64,000 nucleotides of DNA from Betaproteobacteria bacterium Ga0074130 (GCA_001464495.1 LNDZ01000032.1:16001-80000), one strand, 5' to 3'; shown: positions 15,973-25,668, numbered from the stretch's first letter. Translations and numbers: made by a program. Notes: generated from the letters alone by a model not told the origin.

Positions 15973-16913
15973 GCACGCGCAAGCAGGTTGAGGTTGCAGC
16001 TGCCGTGATCGAGCGGCCGGACGGCACGTTTCTACTCGGCCGTCGCCCGCCGAATAGCATCTATTCCGGCTGGTGGGAGTTTCCCGGCGGCAAGGTGGAG
16101 GCGGGTGAAACGCCACACCAAGCACTGGTGCGCGAGCTGCAAGAGGAGCTTGGAATCACGGTTGAGCACGCCTATCCGTGGATCACGCGCGAGCACGCGT
16201 ACGAGCATGCGCATGTTCGATTGCATTTCTTTCGCGTGACGCAGTGGTCGGGCGAGTTGCGTGATCTGCAGCATGATCAGCTGTCCTGGCAGCGTCCCGA
16301 TGCTGTGGATGTCGCACCCGTTTTGCCGGCAAATGCACCCGTGTTTGCGGGTCTGCGCTTGCCTATGCAATACGGGATTACGCATGCCTCTGAAATTGGG
16401 TTGGTAGCGCAGCTTGAGAAGCTGGAAGTCGCCTTGGCGCATGGCCTGCGATTGGTGCAGTTGCGGGAGGGCGGTTTGACGGCCGAGAACCGCGAAATGT
16501 TTGTGATCGAAGCTGTGCGTCTGTGCCATGCACATGGCGCACGCGTGCTGGTGAATGGCGATGTGGAGCTTGCGCGTCGCGCGCGTGCCGATGGTGCCCA
16601 CTTCGCCTCAGCACACTTGATGGCGCTGACCGAGCGCCCGGGCTTTGAACTGGTTGCCGCGTCGTGTCACACGCCGGAGGAACTGGCGCATGCAGCGGCC
16701 TTGGGCCTCGATTTTGTGGCGGTGGGTACGGTGCAACCGACGCTCAGTCATCCGGGGCGTGCGGCGTTGGGCTGGGAGGCGTTTGCGGCCCTGATTAGAG
16801 ACTACCCATTGCCAGTATTCGCTTTGGGTGGTTTGGCGCCGGGTGATCTTGAAAGTGCCCGCCGCAACGGCGCGCATGGTATCGCGGCGATTCGCAGTAT
16901 CTGGGGTGCCTGA
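15969..16913 (+). CDS. Fusion of Nudix hydrolase (MutT) and thiamine-phosphate synthase-like domain
   Basis: 314 residues. The N-terminal half is a MutT-type 8-oxo-dGTP diphosphatase: the Nudix box GGKVEAGETPHQALVRELQE begins near residue 36 and keeps the GX5EX7REUXEE pattern. From about residue 140 a ThiE/TenI-like barrel follows (RLVQLREGGLTAENRE, VNGDVELARRARADGAH, PVFALGGL). The same fusion occurs in other proteobacteria, where the second domain is usually not needed for thiamine synthesis. The first domain should sanitise oxidised nucleotides; the role of the second is open. Confidence 0.88.
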   Translation: MSTRKQVEVAAAVIERPDGTFLLGRRPPNSIYSGWWEFPGGKVEAGETPHQALVRELQEELGITVEHAYPWITREHAYEHAHVRLHFFRVTQWSGELRDLQHDQLSWQRPDAVDVAPVLPANAPVFAGLRLPMQYGITHASEIGLVAQLEKLEVALAHGLRLVQLREGGLTAENREMFVIEAVRLCHAHGARVLVNGDVELARRARADGAHFASAHLMALTERPGFELVAASCHTPEELAHAAALGLDFVAVGTVQPTLSHPGRAALGWEAFAALIRDYPLPVFALGGLAPGDLESARRNGAHGIAAIRSIWGA

Positions 16914-16938
16914 GCGGCAGCGATCGCGCCGTCTTGGC

Positions 16939-17133
16939 TTAGTTCTGGTCTGGCGCCCCAGAAGCGAGTTCGTCGTCTTCGTTCGGTGCGCTTTGGGCGA
17001 CGCGATACTCTTCATTAGCCCAAGCGCCAAGATCAATTTTCTTGCAACGGTCTGAGCAGAACGGGCGAAACTGACTTTCGGGTTTCCATTCGACCGGCTT
17101 GCTGCAGGTCGGGCAGTTAACAACTTTGCTCAT
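16939..17133 (-). CDS. yacG: DNA gyrase inhibitor YacG
   Basis: 64 residues. A zinc ribbon with four cysteines (CPTC near residues 8-11, then CSDRC near 27-31) and the [12 protein letters not shown] segment identify YacG, which binds GyrB and blocks its DNA binding. The tail is acidic and disordered. It follows zapD on the same strand after 4 bases, the standard zapD-yacG pair of proteobacteria. Confidence 0.92.
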   Translation of the reverse strand: MSKVVNCPTCSKPVEWKPESQFRPFCSDRCKKIDLGAWANEEYRVAQSAPNEDDELASGAPDQN

Positions 17134-17137
17134 CGAC

Positions 17138-17893
17138 TTACAGGTTGCAGAAGGTCAGGCCAAAACTGATATCGACGTCTGCCTGCTTGGGACGCAGTTC
17201 TGCATCAGGTGCAGTGAAGCGGATATTGATGGCGTACTTGTTGGCGCTGATTTCTGGAATATAGGCATCGCTGCGCTGCACGTTGAGGCGCAGCATTTGT
17301 GCAGTACGGCCACCGAGCATGAGCTGGAAAGCCCCATGTTTGGCGACTTGCGTATCGGGACGACCGGAAGAGCGCAATAGACGCAGAACAATCGCCAAGC
17401 CTTGACTGATGGGCAGCATGGGCTTGATCCACTTTGTCAGGGTTTCTTGCCGGTGTGCTGCATCGGTGTGCAACCAGTAGTGGTAGCCGGGCAAATCAAA
17501 TTCGCACACGCCGCCGGGAATGCCAGCGCGGTTCTTGATCGACATCAGCCATTCGTTTTCACGTAGGTACTGACCAATCTTGCCTTGAATGGCGAGCAAG
17601 CCTGCACTGGCTTGTTCAATTTCATACAGCGCACCGGAGAGAGCGTCTTCTGAAATCTGAGGATTGTTGCGGAAGGAGAGCAGAATTTGGCGCTGACGCT
17701 CGAGTTCTTGGACCAGATCAAATTTCAGATCGGCACGGCCGGCAACTTCCAGAATTTCGAACAGCGTGACGAGTGCCACGTGGTGCTCTTGGGCGCCTTC
17801 ACTTTCAATAAAGTGCAAGGTGCGGTCGAACAAATCCTCGAGCCGCAGCAGCGTGCGAATGCGTTCGTTCAACGGATATTCGTAGGTGATCAC
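17138..17893 (-). CDS. zapD: Cell division protein ZapD
   Basis: 251 residues, the family's usual length. ZapD binds the FtsZ C-terminus and bundles filaments at the division site. The N-terminal [18 protein letters not shown] and [14 protein letters not shown] are characteristic. It is in an operon with yacG downstream; coaE lies 60 bases upstream on the same strand, as in many relatives (coaE-zapD-yacG). Confidence 0.93.
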   Translation of the reverse strand: MITYEYPLNERIRTLLRLEDLFDRTLHFIESEGAQEHHVALVTLFEILEVAGRADLKFDLVQELERQRQILLSFRNNPQISEDALSGALYEIEQASAGLLAIQGKIGQYLRENEWLMSIKNRAGIPGGVCEFDLPGYHYWLHTDAAHRQETLTKWIKPMLPISQGLAIVLRLLRSSGRPDTQVAKHGAFQLMLGGRTAQMLRLNVQRSDAYIPEISANKYAINIRFTAPDAELRPKQADVDISFGLTFCNL

Positions 17894-17953
17894 GCGCCGG
17901 TCACTGGTTTGAAAGTATTAATTCTTCGATTCTGACGGATTTATCAGTAAATC

Positions 17954-18562
17954 TCAACCAATCCGCGCTAAATCTAGGTATTTGTCATGCAATGCCGCAA
18001 TTTGGGGCACTAGGGCATTGGGCGCACCACTATTGTCGATGACGTCGTCCGCTACGGCGAGACGCTGTGCGCGGGTGGCCTGGGCGGCCATGATGCGTTC
18101 TACATCCGCGCGTGACATGCCATTGCGGGTCATCACGCGAGCGATCTGGGTTTCCTCCGGGCAGTCCACTACTGCTAGGCGCTGGCAGCGCTGGCGGTAG
18201 GTCCCACTCTCTACCAATAACGGCACAACCAGTAGCGCATAGGGGCTCGTGGCGGCTGCACAACGTTCGTCGCACAGACGCCGAATGCGTGGATGCAGAA
18301 TGTGCTCCAACCTGCTGCGTACCTCAGGGTCGGCAAACGCTAGGGTGCGCATGGCGGCGCGATCCAGTGCACCTTCCGAGGTAATAACGGCTGTGCCAAA
18401 CTCATCAATGATCAGCGGCATGGCCAAGCCTTGTGGGCCGGTGAGTTCGTGGGCGACGACATCGGCATCAATGATGGCAATGCCGTGGGCGCCAAAGCAC
18501 TCGGCGGCGGCCGACTTGCCGCTGCCGATGCCACCGGTTAGGCCTACAATGTAGGTGCTCAT
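17954..18562 (-). CDS. coaE: Dephospho-CoA kinase
   Basis: 202 residues. Adds the 3'-phosphate to dephospho-CoA, the last step of coenzyme A synthesis. The P-loop GLTGGIGSGKS lies at residues 7-17, followed by the family's IDADVVAHEL and HPRIRRL. The frame is open up to 18745 but ATG 18562 gives the normal N-terminus MSTYIVGLTGG. It shares a region with coaX, another CoA-pathway gene, with the SPOR gene between them. Confidence 0.94.
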   Translation of the reverse strand: MSTYIVGLTGGIGSGKSAAAECFGAHGIAIIDADVVAHELTGPQGLAMPLIIDEFGTAVITSEGALDRAAMRTLAFADPEVRSRLEHILHPRIRRLCDERCAAATSPYALLVVPLLVESGTYRQRCQRLAVVDCPEETQIARVMTRNGMSRADVERIMAAQATRAQRLAVADDVIDNSGAPNALVPQIAALHDKYLDLARIG

Positions 18563-18581
18563 GACGAGAGGGGCAGTTGCT

Positions 18582-19442
18582 TCAATTACTGGCCTGGCCT
18601 GCGATCTTGCAATCGCCCAGCGTGGCGCTTGCAAGTGGCTTGATCTCGCGCGCCAGCACACCAAGCGCTTCGGCGGGGGCGTTGATTTCAAGACGTACTT
18701 TTTCGGTGTCCTTGTCCCGTACTTCAATCTTGGCAGAACGAACACCTTGCTTGTTCAGCTTTTGCAGGAAACTCTCGGCAGTTTCTTTGCTGCGGAACAA
18801 GCCGAGCGATACCGACCAGCGGTTGCTGCCTTCGTCGCTGATGATGAAACTTTCCTCAACGCCTAGCTGCTTCAATTCGCCAACTTTTTTCTCGGCGCCA
18901 GCCTTACTGCCCTGCGGCGGAATATGTACCCAGTAGCTGGCTGCTTCCTTCACGGTATGGAGGGATGTCTTTACGTTGGGTGCGCGGGTGTTGATATCGC
19001 TTTGAGCGGCCTTGGCTGCCTCAGGTGTGAGTCCGCTAAACGCCTTGCACAGCATCGGTGGTGAGGCGCTGGTGGTGTTGGTCGCGGGCTTTGCTGCTTT
19101 GTCGGTGGCGGGTGCAGGTGCTGCAGGGGGTGGAGCTGCCGCTACCGTAGCTGCGGTTGTTGAGGGCGGTGTGGGTTCAGCTGTTTTGCTATCCGTTGGC
19201 TTCTCTGTGGCCACCTCGGCATCGGCTGGGGGCGAGGATGCTACTGTCGGTGCAGCCGCAGGTGCTGGTGCCGGGCGATCTGGCAGGATCAGCTTGAGCT
19301 TGTCGGCGTCTAGTTGTGCGTGCAAGCGATGCGGCTCATGGCCAGCGGCCGGGCCGGCATTCTGCCGCCAAGCAAAGAAAATCACATTGGCCAGCAGCAG
19401 GATAAAGAAGGTCAGACGTAAGGGCTTCATGGCGTCACTCAT
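18582..19442 (-). CDS. SPOR domain protein with one membrane anchor
   Basis: 286 residues. A single membrane helix near the N-terminus (LTFFILLLANVIFFAW) is followed by a low-complexity linker rich in Ala, Pro and Thr (about 50-130) and a SPOR domain (about 145-225: KEAASYWVHIPPQG to VSLGLFRSKETAESFLQKL) that binds denuded peptidoglycan at the septum, then a short C-terminal domain. The start overlaps the coaX stop by 4 bases, so the two are cotranslated. Confidence 0.8.
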   Translation of the reverse strand: MSDAMKPLRLTFFILLLANVIFFAWRQNAGPAAGHEPHRLHAQLDADKLKLILPDRPAPAPAAAPTVASSPPADAEVATEKPTDSKTAEPTPPSTTAATVAAAPPPAAPAPATDKAAKPATNTTSASPPMLCKAFSGLTPEAAKAAQSDINTRAPNVKTSLHTVKEAASYWVHIPPQGSKAGAEKKVGELKQLGVEESFIISDEGSNRWSVSLGLFRSKETAESFLQKLNKQGVRSAKIEVRDKDTEKVRLEINAPAEALGVLAREIKPLASATLGDCKIAGQASN

Positions 19443-20149
19443 GAGGACAGGGCAATGCGGGCGAGGCCACGCAGAACGAGATCATCCACGTTTTGTACGG
19501 GGATATGCAACAGGGGCTGCAATTCAGCGGCAGCGCCCCCGGCCAGCAGACAGGTCGCTGGCTGCTGTTTAAGCCGCGCATACATGCGTTCAATTGCGCC
19601 AACTGTGGCTTCCAGCGAGCCACTTACAATGGCCGCATGCGTGTCGCGAGGCTGTGGTGTGTAAGTCGCTTCTGCCAGTGGCAGATCCGCCGTGTTGTGG
19701 GCGAGTGAGCGACGCATCAGATCCAGCCCCGGGAGAATAAGGCCACCGACAAAGTGACCATTGGCCTCCAACAAGTCGATGGTGGTGGCCGTCCCTGCAT
19801 TGACAACCAATGTCGCGCGATCGCTCATGGCATGCGCGGCAATCAGGCTGACCCATCGATCCGCGCCCAACTGGCTGGGTTGCAGATAGGCATTGTGTAC
19901 GCCGCATTGCTCGCGTTGAGGGACTATCCATTCGGGCGCAGCTTCGAGTTGTGCTGCGATACGCTGCGCATTGTCAGCCCCAGCCACATTGCAGCCAATC
20001 ACCCGTTCGGCGATAGGGTGTCCAATTAACGCCGCCCGCAAGGTGTCTATTTGCAACAGCGAGAGTGCACCACGCGCATGCCATGCGCCGTCAGCGTTGA
20101 GTAGCCCCCACTTGAGGCGGGTGTTGCCACAGTCGAGACAAAGGATCAT
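19439..20149 (-). CDS. coaX: Type III pantothenate kinase
   Basis: 236 residues. Phosphorylates pantothenate, the first step of CoA synthesis; belongs to the ASKHA kinase fold. Visible motifs are LDCGNTRLKWGL at the N-terminus, GADRWVSLIAAHA, and VNAGTATTIDLL. Its ATG overlaps the birA stop, giving the birA-coaX pair typical of beta- and some gammaproteobacteria that lack CoaA. Confidence 0.95.
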   Translation of the reverse strand: MILCLDCGNTRLKWGLLNADGAWHARGALSLLQIDTLRAALIGHPIAERVIGCNVAGADNAQRIAAQLEAAPEWIVPQREQCGVHNAYLQPSQLGADRWVSLIAAHAMSDRATLVVNAGTATTIDLLEANGHFVGGLILPGLDLMRRSLAHNTADLPLAEATYTPQPRDTHAAIVSGSLEATVGAIERMYARLKQQPATCLLAGGAAAELQPLLHIPVQNVDDLVLRGLARIALSS

Positions 20150-20922
20150 TGCAGTCGGAGCGACACTTCGCCGCTGCTAATGGATTGCATACCAGTAGGG
20201 GTTTCAAGCAATAGCTCGCCCTGGCTGTCGACACCGCGACACAGGCCTTGCAACGGCGTACTGCCTTCGCTAAACAGCAAGTTCACGGCCCTGTCCTGAT
20301 AGGCATGGCGTGCTTGCCAACGCGCCTGCAAGCCGGCAAAGCCTTGTACCGAGAAGGTGTCGAGGATAAGTACAAGCTGATCAAGGAGGTGCGCTAACAA
20401 GGCGTTGTTGTCTGTGGGTGCATCTAGTGCAGTGGCCGTGTGTTGCAGCTCAGTGGGTAGATCATCGGTGTCGCCCAGGTTGATGCCGATACCGATGATG
20501 TAACGCTGTGCAGCGGCACTTTCGATCAGGATGCCAGCGATTTTTCGATCGTTGAGCAGAATGTCATTAGGCCATTTTAGTCGCGCGTCGGCGTGCAGCG
20601 CTTCAGCCACGGCGAGTCCGATGGCAAGACTGAGGCCAGTGGGCGCGCGGTCGTCCGGCAAACGCCAGAGCAGCGAGAAAGCGAGTGAGTGGCTGCCTTG
20701 ATGCCAGTGGCGTCCGCGTCGCCCGCGTCCTGCAGTTTGGCGCTCGGCCAGCAATACGGTGCCACTAGCTGCGCCAGCTTTGGCCATGTACTGCAACTGC
20801 AGATTAGTAGAGTCGCATTCGGCCACCACATGCAAGTCGATACGGCCCGCCGCCGCTCCAAGTAGCGGCGCGACCGTTTCGGCCTGAATAGGTTGGGGGG
20901 CTGTGGTGTTCGCGACAGTCAT
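20146..20922 (-). CDS. birA: Biotin-protein ligase (no DNA-binding domain)
   Basis: 258 residues. Attaches biotin to the carrier protein of acetyl-CoA carboxylase. The catalytic segments are ECDSTNLQL, the biotin loop GRGRRGRHW, and RLKWPNDILL with KIAGILIE. It lacks the N-terminal helix-turn-helix of the E. coli protein, so it should not repress biotin genes. The first 25 residues before the catalytic domain look poorly ordered. Confidence 0.93.
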   Translation of the reverse strand: MTVANTTAPQPIQAETVAPLLGAAAGRIDLHVVAECDSTNLQLQYMAKAGAASGTVLLAERQTAGRGRRGRHWHQGSHSLAFSLLWRLPDDRAPTGLSLAIGLAVAEALHADARLKWPNDILLNDRKIAGILIESAAAQRYIIGIGINLGDTDDLPTELQHTATALDAPTDNNALLAHLLDQLVLILDTFSVQGFAGLQARWQARHAYQDRAVNLLFSEGSTPLQGLCRGVDSQGELLLETPTGMQSISSGEVSLRLQ

Positions 20923-20971
20923 AGGCCCCGATTATGCAACAGCTGCGCCCTGACGGAACGGTGCGCATACC

Positions 20972-21005
20972 TAAGTGACGCAGCGACTGCGCACTGCGTC
21001 ACTTA
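20972..21005. terminator. Perfect 12-bp inverted repeat downstream of ntrC
   Basis: TAAGTGACGCAG (20972-20983) is the exact inverse of CTGCGTCACTTA (20994-21005), with a 10-base spacer, in the gap between the ntrC stop and the birA start. It lacks a T run on either strand, so it may be a stem that stabilises the ntrC message end, a weak terminator, or a protein-binding site. Confidence 0.45.
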
Positions 21006-21018
21006 AGTCATGAGCGGC

Positions 21019-22434
21019 TTACGCGGCTGAGTCGTCAGTGGTGCGTGCGTCTTTGATGCCCAGTTCCTGAATCTTGCGCGTGATCGTGTTACGACCAATA
21101 CCCAGGATCTGCGCGGCCTCAATGCGCCGGCCACCACTGGCGTTGAGCGCGCGTCGGATCAATGTGGACTCGAACTCGCGCGTCAGTTGGTCAAAGACCT
21201 GACCGGGCTGCGTCGAGATCATGCGGTCTGCTTCGTTGGCGAGCGTTTCAATCCAGTCCGATGACACTTCGCGGATCGGGTGCTCGCGCAATTCCGCGGG
21301 CAGGTCGGCCACTTCCACAATCTGGCCGGCCGCCATGACGGTAAGCCAGTGGCAAACGTTTTCGAGCTGACGCACATTGCCGGGGAAGTCGAGAGCCGCC
21401 AGATACTTGAGTGCAGCTTCCGACAGACGCTTAGGTTCGACCCCCAGCTCTTGTGCACTCTTCTGCAGGAAGTGACGCGCAAGCAGGGGAATGTCTTCAC
21501 GCCGTTCACGCAGCGGTGGCAGACGCAGGCGGATCACATTCAGGCGATGAAACAAGTCTTCGCGGAACAGTCCATCTTTGACACGCTGTTCAAGGTTCTG
21601 GTGTGTCGCAGCGATGACGCGCACATTGGCCTTGACCGGCTGCTGACCACCGACCCGGTAGAAGTTGTTATCCGACAATACGCGCAGCAGACGGGTCTGC
21701 AGCTCGGCCGGCATGTCGCCGATTTCGTCGAGGAACAGCGTGCCGCCTTCGGCTTGCTCAAAGCGACCGCGACGTTGTGCGGTGGCGCCGGTGAAAGCGC
21801 CCCGCTCATGGCCGAAGAGTTCCGACTCGAGCAAATCTTTTGGAATGGCAGCCGTGTTGATGGCGATAAAGGGCGAGTCTTTGCGTGGGCTGTGGCGATG
21901 CAGCGCGCGGGCAACCAACTCTTTGCCGCAACCTGACTCACCGTTCACCATCACCGTCGCATGTGACTGCGACAGACGACCGATAGCGCGGAACACCTCT
22001 TGCATTGAGGGGGCTTTGCCCAGAATTTCTGGCGTGATGCTGCTGGTTTCCGGAATGCTGTCTTCCTGTGCCGATTGTTCCAGCGCGCGACGGACTAGTT
22101 CAACAGCCTGGTCGACGTCGAAAGGCTTAGGCAGATATTCGAATGCACCACCTTGAAAGGCAGCCACTGCGGATTCGAGATCCGAATAGGCGGTCATGAT
22201 TATGGTCGGTACATCAGGATAGTGCGCCTTGATGTGACGGAGCAGGTCGAGGCCAGATTGACCCGGCATGCGAATGTCCGAGACCACGACTTGCGGCAGA
22301 TCACCTGAGTCGAGTGCGGCCAGTGCTTCGTTGGCCGCACCGAAGCTGCGATAGTTAATGTTTTCGCGAGCGAGCGCTTTTTCAAACACCCAGCGGATGG
22401 AACGATCATCATCGATGATCCAAACAGGCTTCAT
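21019..22434 (-). CDS. glnG: Nitrogen regulation response regulator NtrC
   Basis: 471 residues in the usual three parts. Receiver domain with phosphoacceptor Asp53 (VVVSDIRMPG); sigma-54-activating AAA+ domain with Walker A GESGCGKE (165-172) and the sigma-54 contact loop GAFTGA (212-217); and a Fis-type helix-turn-helix at the C-terminus (RIEAAQILGIGRNTITRKIQ). When phosphorylated by NtrB it activates glnA and other nitrogen genes. Overlaps the ntrB stop by 4 bases. The likely targets in this window are marked at glnA, amt and the AraC regulator gene. Confidence 0.96.
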   Translation of the reverse strand: MKPVWIIDDDRSIRWVFEKALARENINYRSFGAANEALAALDSGDLPQVVVSDIRMPGQSGLDLLRHIKAHYPDVPTIIMTAYSDLESAVAAFQGGAFEYLPKPFDVDQAVELVRRALEQSAQEDSIPETSSITPEILGKAPSMQEVFRAIGRLSQSHATVMVNGESGCGKELVARALHRHSPRKDSPFIAINTAAIPKDLLESELFGHERGAFTGATAQRRGRFEQAEGGTLFLDEIGDMPAELQTRLLRVLSDNNFYRVGGQQPVKANVRVIAATHQNLEQRVKDGLFREDLFHRLNVIRLRLPPLRERREDIPLLARHFLQKSAQELGVEPKRLSEAALKYLAALDFPGNVRQLENVCHWLTVMAAGQIVEVADLPAELREHPIREVSSDWIETLANEADRMISTQPGQVFDQLTREFESTLIRRALNASGGRRIEAAQILGIGRNTITRKIQELGIKDARTTDDSAA

Positions 22435-23573
22435 TGTTCTTCTCCTGTGGCTGTGCCGAGTTGGAGCGGCAGCAGAATATTGAAACTGGTGTGACCGGGA
22501 CGGCTATCCACTTCGATGGTGCCCATGTGCTGGTGAATAAAGCTTTGCACCAGTGTGAGCCCAAGCCCGCTGCCACCTTCGCGGCCGGAAACGAGGGGAT
22601 AGAAAATCTTGTCGCGAATGGTGTCGGGGATGCCGGGGCCGTTGTCGATTACGCACAACTCCATCGCCAAGCGATGACGCTTCTTGGCAATAGTGACCTG
22701 ACGTACAGCACGGGTGCGCAGGGTGATTTCACCATCGCCATGCATGGCTTGCGCTGCATTGCGTGCAATGTTCAGAATGGCTTGAATGAGCTGCTCGCGG
22801 TCAGCGGTGATTAAAGGGAGTGAGGTGTCGTAATCACGTTTGACTTTGACCCCGGCGTACTCGGCATGAATCAGACGCCGTACACGCTCGAGAATTTCAT
22901 GAATGTTCACCTGCGCCGGCTGCATCACGCGGTGGGATGACAGCAGGCGTTGCATCAGGTCCTGCAGTCGATCGGCTTCGTTGATGATGACCTGCGTATA
23001 TTCGGAGAGTTGGTCGGCGTTATGCAGACCTTCCAGTTCGTGTTCTAAGAGCTGAGCCGATCCACGAATGCCTCCCAGCGGATTTTTGATTTCATGCGCC
23101 AAATTGCGGATCAGCTCGCGGTTGGCTTGCTGCTGTTCAGCCAAGCGCTCTTCGCGCGCCGCCTTGAGTTGCTGATCAATTGGACGAAATTCAATCAGCA
23201 AACGGGCGCCGCCGACTTCAACCGGCGTGACGGTGCAATCAAGATGCAGCACACCCGTTTCGCCGCGGCGAATGGCGATGTTTTGTCCGGTGTAGCCCCA
23301 GTTGTTTTTGAGGGCGTTATCGAGGGCGGCAGATAGACCAATAGGTTCGCCTACCAGTTGGCGCAGCGGATGGCCGTTGAGCAGACGATGGCTAACCGCG
23401 AATAAGTTTTCCGCAGCCGGATTGACGTAACGAATCTGTAACTTTGCATCAATCAGCACAACAGCCGACGACAACAAGTCGAGTCCGGCGAAGGCGGGCG
23501 GTGCAACGTGGTTCTGGGAAGTCATGCTCATGCTGTGAGCAAGAAGCAAGCCATCATCGTCTGTCGTACTCAC
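22431..23573 (-). CDS. glnL: Nitrogen regulation sensor kinase NtrB
   Basis: 380 residues. A PAS domain (about 30-140) precedes the histidine phosphotransfer region (NLAHEIKNPLGGIRGSAQL) and an ATP-binding HATPase domain (VIDNGPGIP, GGSGLGLTLVQ). There is no membrane segment: NtrB is cytoplasmic and answers to PII protein. GTG at 23573 is favoured because GGAG lies 5 bases upstream; ATG 23525 is an alternative giving a shorter N-terminus. Cotranscribed with ntrC. Confidence 0.95.
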   Translation of the reverse strand: MSTTDDDGLLLAHSMSMTSQNHVAPPAFAGLDLLSSAVVLIDAKLQIRYVNPAAENLFAVSHRLLNGHPLRQLVGEPIGLSAALDNALKNNWGYTGQNIAIRRGETGVLHLDCTVTPVEVGGARLLIEFRPIDQQLKAAREERLAEQQQANRELIRNLAHEIKNPLGGIRGSAQLLEHELEGLHNADQLSEYTQVIINEADRLQDLMQRLLSSHRVMQPAQVNIHEILERVRRLIHAEYAGVKVKRDYDTSLPLITADREQLIQAILNIARNAAQAMHGDGEITLRTRAVRQVTIAKKRHRLAMELCVIDNGPGIPDTIRDKIFYPLVSGREGGSGLGLTLVQSFIHQHMGTIEVDSRPGHTSFNILLPLQLGTATGEEQ

Positions 23574-23585
23574 GACAGCTCCGAA

Positions 23586-23999
23586 TTATCTGAGATTGCC
23601 GAGCTCTTTCTGCAAGGCTGCGATATTGCGCTCATGCAGTTGAGCTTTGTTTGCGTTGTTACTCTTCTTCGCCTCATCAAGATTGCGCTGCTCATTCGCC
23701 AGCTCCTGTTCCAGAATGGTGCGTCGGCCGCCATCGCGTTCCTTCTGTGTATCACTGCTGACACGTGGGAAATCGCTAGGGGTTGGGGTGCTGGCTGCGC
23801 GTGGTCGCGGGCTGTTGGTAGCGCTGCTGCCACTACCATTGCCACCCTCAATGCGCGAGAGCACGGAGCATTGCTTGTTGGCGACGCGCTGATTGGTGAA
23901 CAGTACCGAGTCCGAGGACTTGTCAGTGCACTTGTAAAGTGTGTCAGCCATGGCTGAGCCGGAAAGCGCACCAAGCATTAGGAAGAGTGCAGTTTTCAT
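23586..23999 (-). CDS. DUF4124 family exported protein
   Basis: 137 residues. Signal peptide (MKTALFLMLGALSGSAMA) followed by a DUF4124 domain (DTLYKCTDKSSDSVLFTNQ) and a coiled-coil tail (ILEQELANEQRNLDEAKK). Function unknown; periplasmic. I chose ATG 23999, where the signal begins; the open frame continues to 24038. A DUF4124 gene between glnA and ntrB is common in Betaproteobacteria. Confidence 0.75.
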   Translation of the reverse strand: MKTALFLMLGALSGSAMADTLYKCTDKSSDSVLFTNQRVANKQCSVLSRIEGGNGSGSSATNSPRPRAASTPTPSDFPRVSSDTQKERDGGRRTILEQELANEQRNLDEAKKSNNANKAQLHERNIAALQKELGNLR

Positions 24000-24121
24000 C
24001 GCAAATGCAGGCATGAAGAGGGTCACAGTGTATTGCATAGTGAGGCTGCTGTTGGCAATCCAGAAAAGGAATTCACCATCCGTTTTGAAGTTGCAACGGT
24101 GTTTTGCTGGTGTGCCAATGA

Positions 24122-24143
24122 AAACGGGGCCGAAGCCCCGTTT
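24122..24143 (-). terminator. Terminator after glnA
   Basis: A 9-bp stem AAACGGGGC / GCCCCGTTT with a 4-base loop. On the minus strand it ends in TTTT and lies about 23 bases after the glnA stop, separating glnA from the DUF4124-ntrBC genes. Confidence 0.8.
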
Positions 24144-24166
24144 GTCATGCGTAATTTCGACTCAGC

Positions 24167-25582
24167 TTAGAGGCTGTAGTACATGTCGAATTCGACCGGG
24201 TGAGTGGTCATGCGCAGCTTGTTAACTTCTTCCATCTTCAGTTCGATGTAGGAGTCAATCCACTCGTTGCTGAACACGCCACCACGGGTCAGGAACTCGC
24301 GATCCTTGTCCAGTGCGTCCAGCGCTTCGTCGAGCGAGGCACACACGGTCGGGATCAGCTTATCTTCTTCTGGTGGCAGATCGTACAGGTTCTTGTCGGC
24401 TGGGTCGCCCGGGTGGATCTTGTTCTGTACGCCATCCAGACCGGCCATCATCAGGGCGGTGAAAGCCAAGTATGGGTTGGCCAGTGGATCCGGGAAGCGA
24501 GCTTCAATACGACGCGCCTTGTCCGAAGCCACGAACGGGATACGGATCGAAGCGGAGCGGTTACGGGCCGAGTAGGCCAGCTTGACCGGGGCTTCGTAGT
24601 GCGGAACCAGACGCTTGTACGAGTTGGTACCCGGGTTGGTGATGGCGTTCAGTGCCTTGGCGTGCTTGATGATACCGCCGATGTAGTACAGCGCGAACTC
24701 GGACAGACCTGCATAGCCATTGCCTGCAAACAGGTTCTTGCCGTCCTTCCAGATTGACTGGTGAACGTGCATACCGGAACCGTTGTCGCCAACGATAGGC
24801 TTCGGCATGAAGGTAGCGGTCTTGCCGTACTGGTGAGCAACGTTGTGAACGATGTACTTCAGCAGCAGGGTTTGGTCAGCGCGGCGAACCAGGGTGTTGA
24901 ACTTGGTGCCCAGTTCGTTTTGGCCGGCGGTCGCCACTTCGTGGTGATGCACTTCAACTTCGAGGCCGCAGGCTTCGAGCAGGGTACACATTTCGGCACG
25001 GATGTCGTTCGACGAATCAACTGGCGGAACTGGGAAGTAACCACCCTTGACGGCCGGACGGTGACCGGTGTTGCCACCTTCGATCTTGGCGTCAGACGAC
25101 CAAGCGGCTTCGTCAGCGTGAATCTTGACGAAGGTGCCGGACATGTCGGTCTTCCACTCGACGGAGTCGAAGATGAAGAATTCTGGTTCCGGGCCAAAGT
25201 AGGCGGTATCGCCTAGGCCGGAAGCCTTCAGGTAGGCCTCGCCGCGCTTGGCGATCGAACGCGGATCGCGGTCGTAGCCCTTGCCATCGGACGGCTCAAC
25301 CACATCACAGGTCAGAACCAGCGTGGTTTGCTCGAAGAAGGGATCGATGTAGGCGGTAGCAGGATCGGGGATCAGCAGCATGTCGGAGGCTTGAATGCCC
25401 TTCCAGCCGGCGATCGAAGAGCCGTCGAAGGCGTGGCCGTCTTCGAACTTGCTGATATCAAAGGCCTTGACCGGCACACCAACGTGCTGTTCTTTGCCAC
25501 GGGTATCGGTAAAGCGGAAGTCGACGAACTTGACTTCTTTGTCTTTCACCAGCTTAAGTACGTCTTGGGGCGTCAATGACAT
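24167..25582 (-). CDS. glnA: Glutamine synthetase type I
   Basis: 471 residues, typical GSI-beta. Joins ammonium to glutamate using ATP; the active enzyme is a dodecamer. Visible are the N-terminal beta-grasp ([14 protein letters not shown]), the latch segment DGSSIAGW, metal-binding [17 protein letters not shown]-binding [16 protein letters not shown], and the adenylylation tyrosine Tyr400 in NLYDLPPEE, so it should be controlled by GlnE. Transcribed alone from a sigma-54 promoter with two NtrC sites. Confidence 0.98.
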   Translation of the reverse strand: MSLTPQDVLKLVKDKEVKFVDFRFTDTRGKEQHVGVPVKAFDISKFEDGHAFDGSSIAGWKGIQASDMLLIPDPATAYIDPFFEQTTLVLTCDVVEPSDGKGYDRDPRSIAKRGEAYLKASGLGDTAYFGPEPEFFIFDSVEWKTDMSGTFVKIHADEAAWSSDAKIEGGNTGHRPAVKGGYFPVPPVDSSNDIRAEMCTLLEACGLEVEVHHHEVATAGQNELGTKFNTLVRRADQTLLLKYIVHNVAHQYGKTATFMPKPIVGDNGSGMHVHQSIWKDGKNLFAGNGYAGLSEFALYYIGGIIKHAKALNAITNPGTNSYKRLVPHYEAPVKLAYSARNRSASIRIPFVASDKARRIEARFPDPLANPYLAFTALMMAGLDGVQNKIHPGDPADKNLYDLPPEEDKLIPTVCASLDEALDALDKDREFLTRGGVFSNEWIDSYIELKMEEVNKLRMTTHPVEFDMYYSL

Positions 25583-25652
25583 TGAGGTGATCTCCTGAAC
25601 GGGTGTCTCTAAACAGTGTATTTCTTGCGAAATGGGCTAACGTAATCGGTCT

Positions 25653-25668
25653 AGCAGGTTACGTGCCA
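25653..25668 (-). promoter_or_regulatory. Sigma-54 promoter of glnA
   Basis: On the minus strand the sequence is TGGCACGTAACCTGCT, which differs from the consensus TGGCACG-N4-TTGCW at one base. The predicted start lies near 25642, leaving an untranslated leader of about 60 bases before the glnA ATG. Confidence 0.85.
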
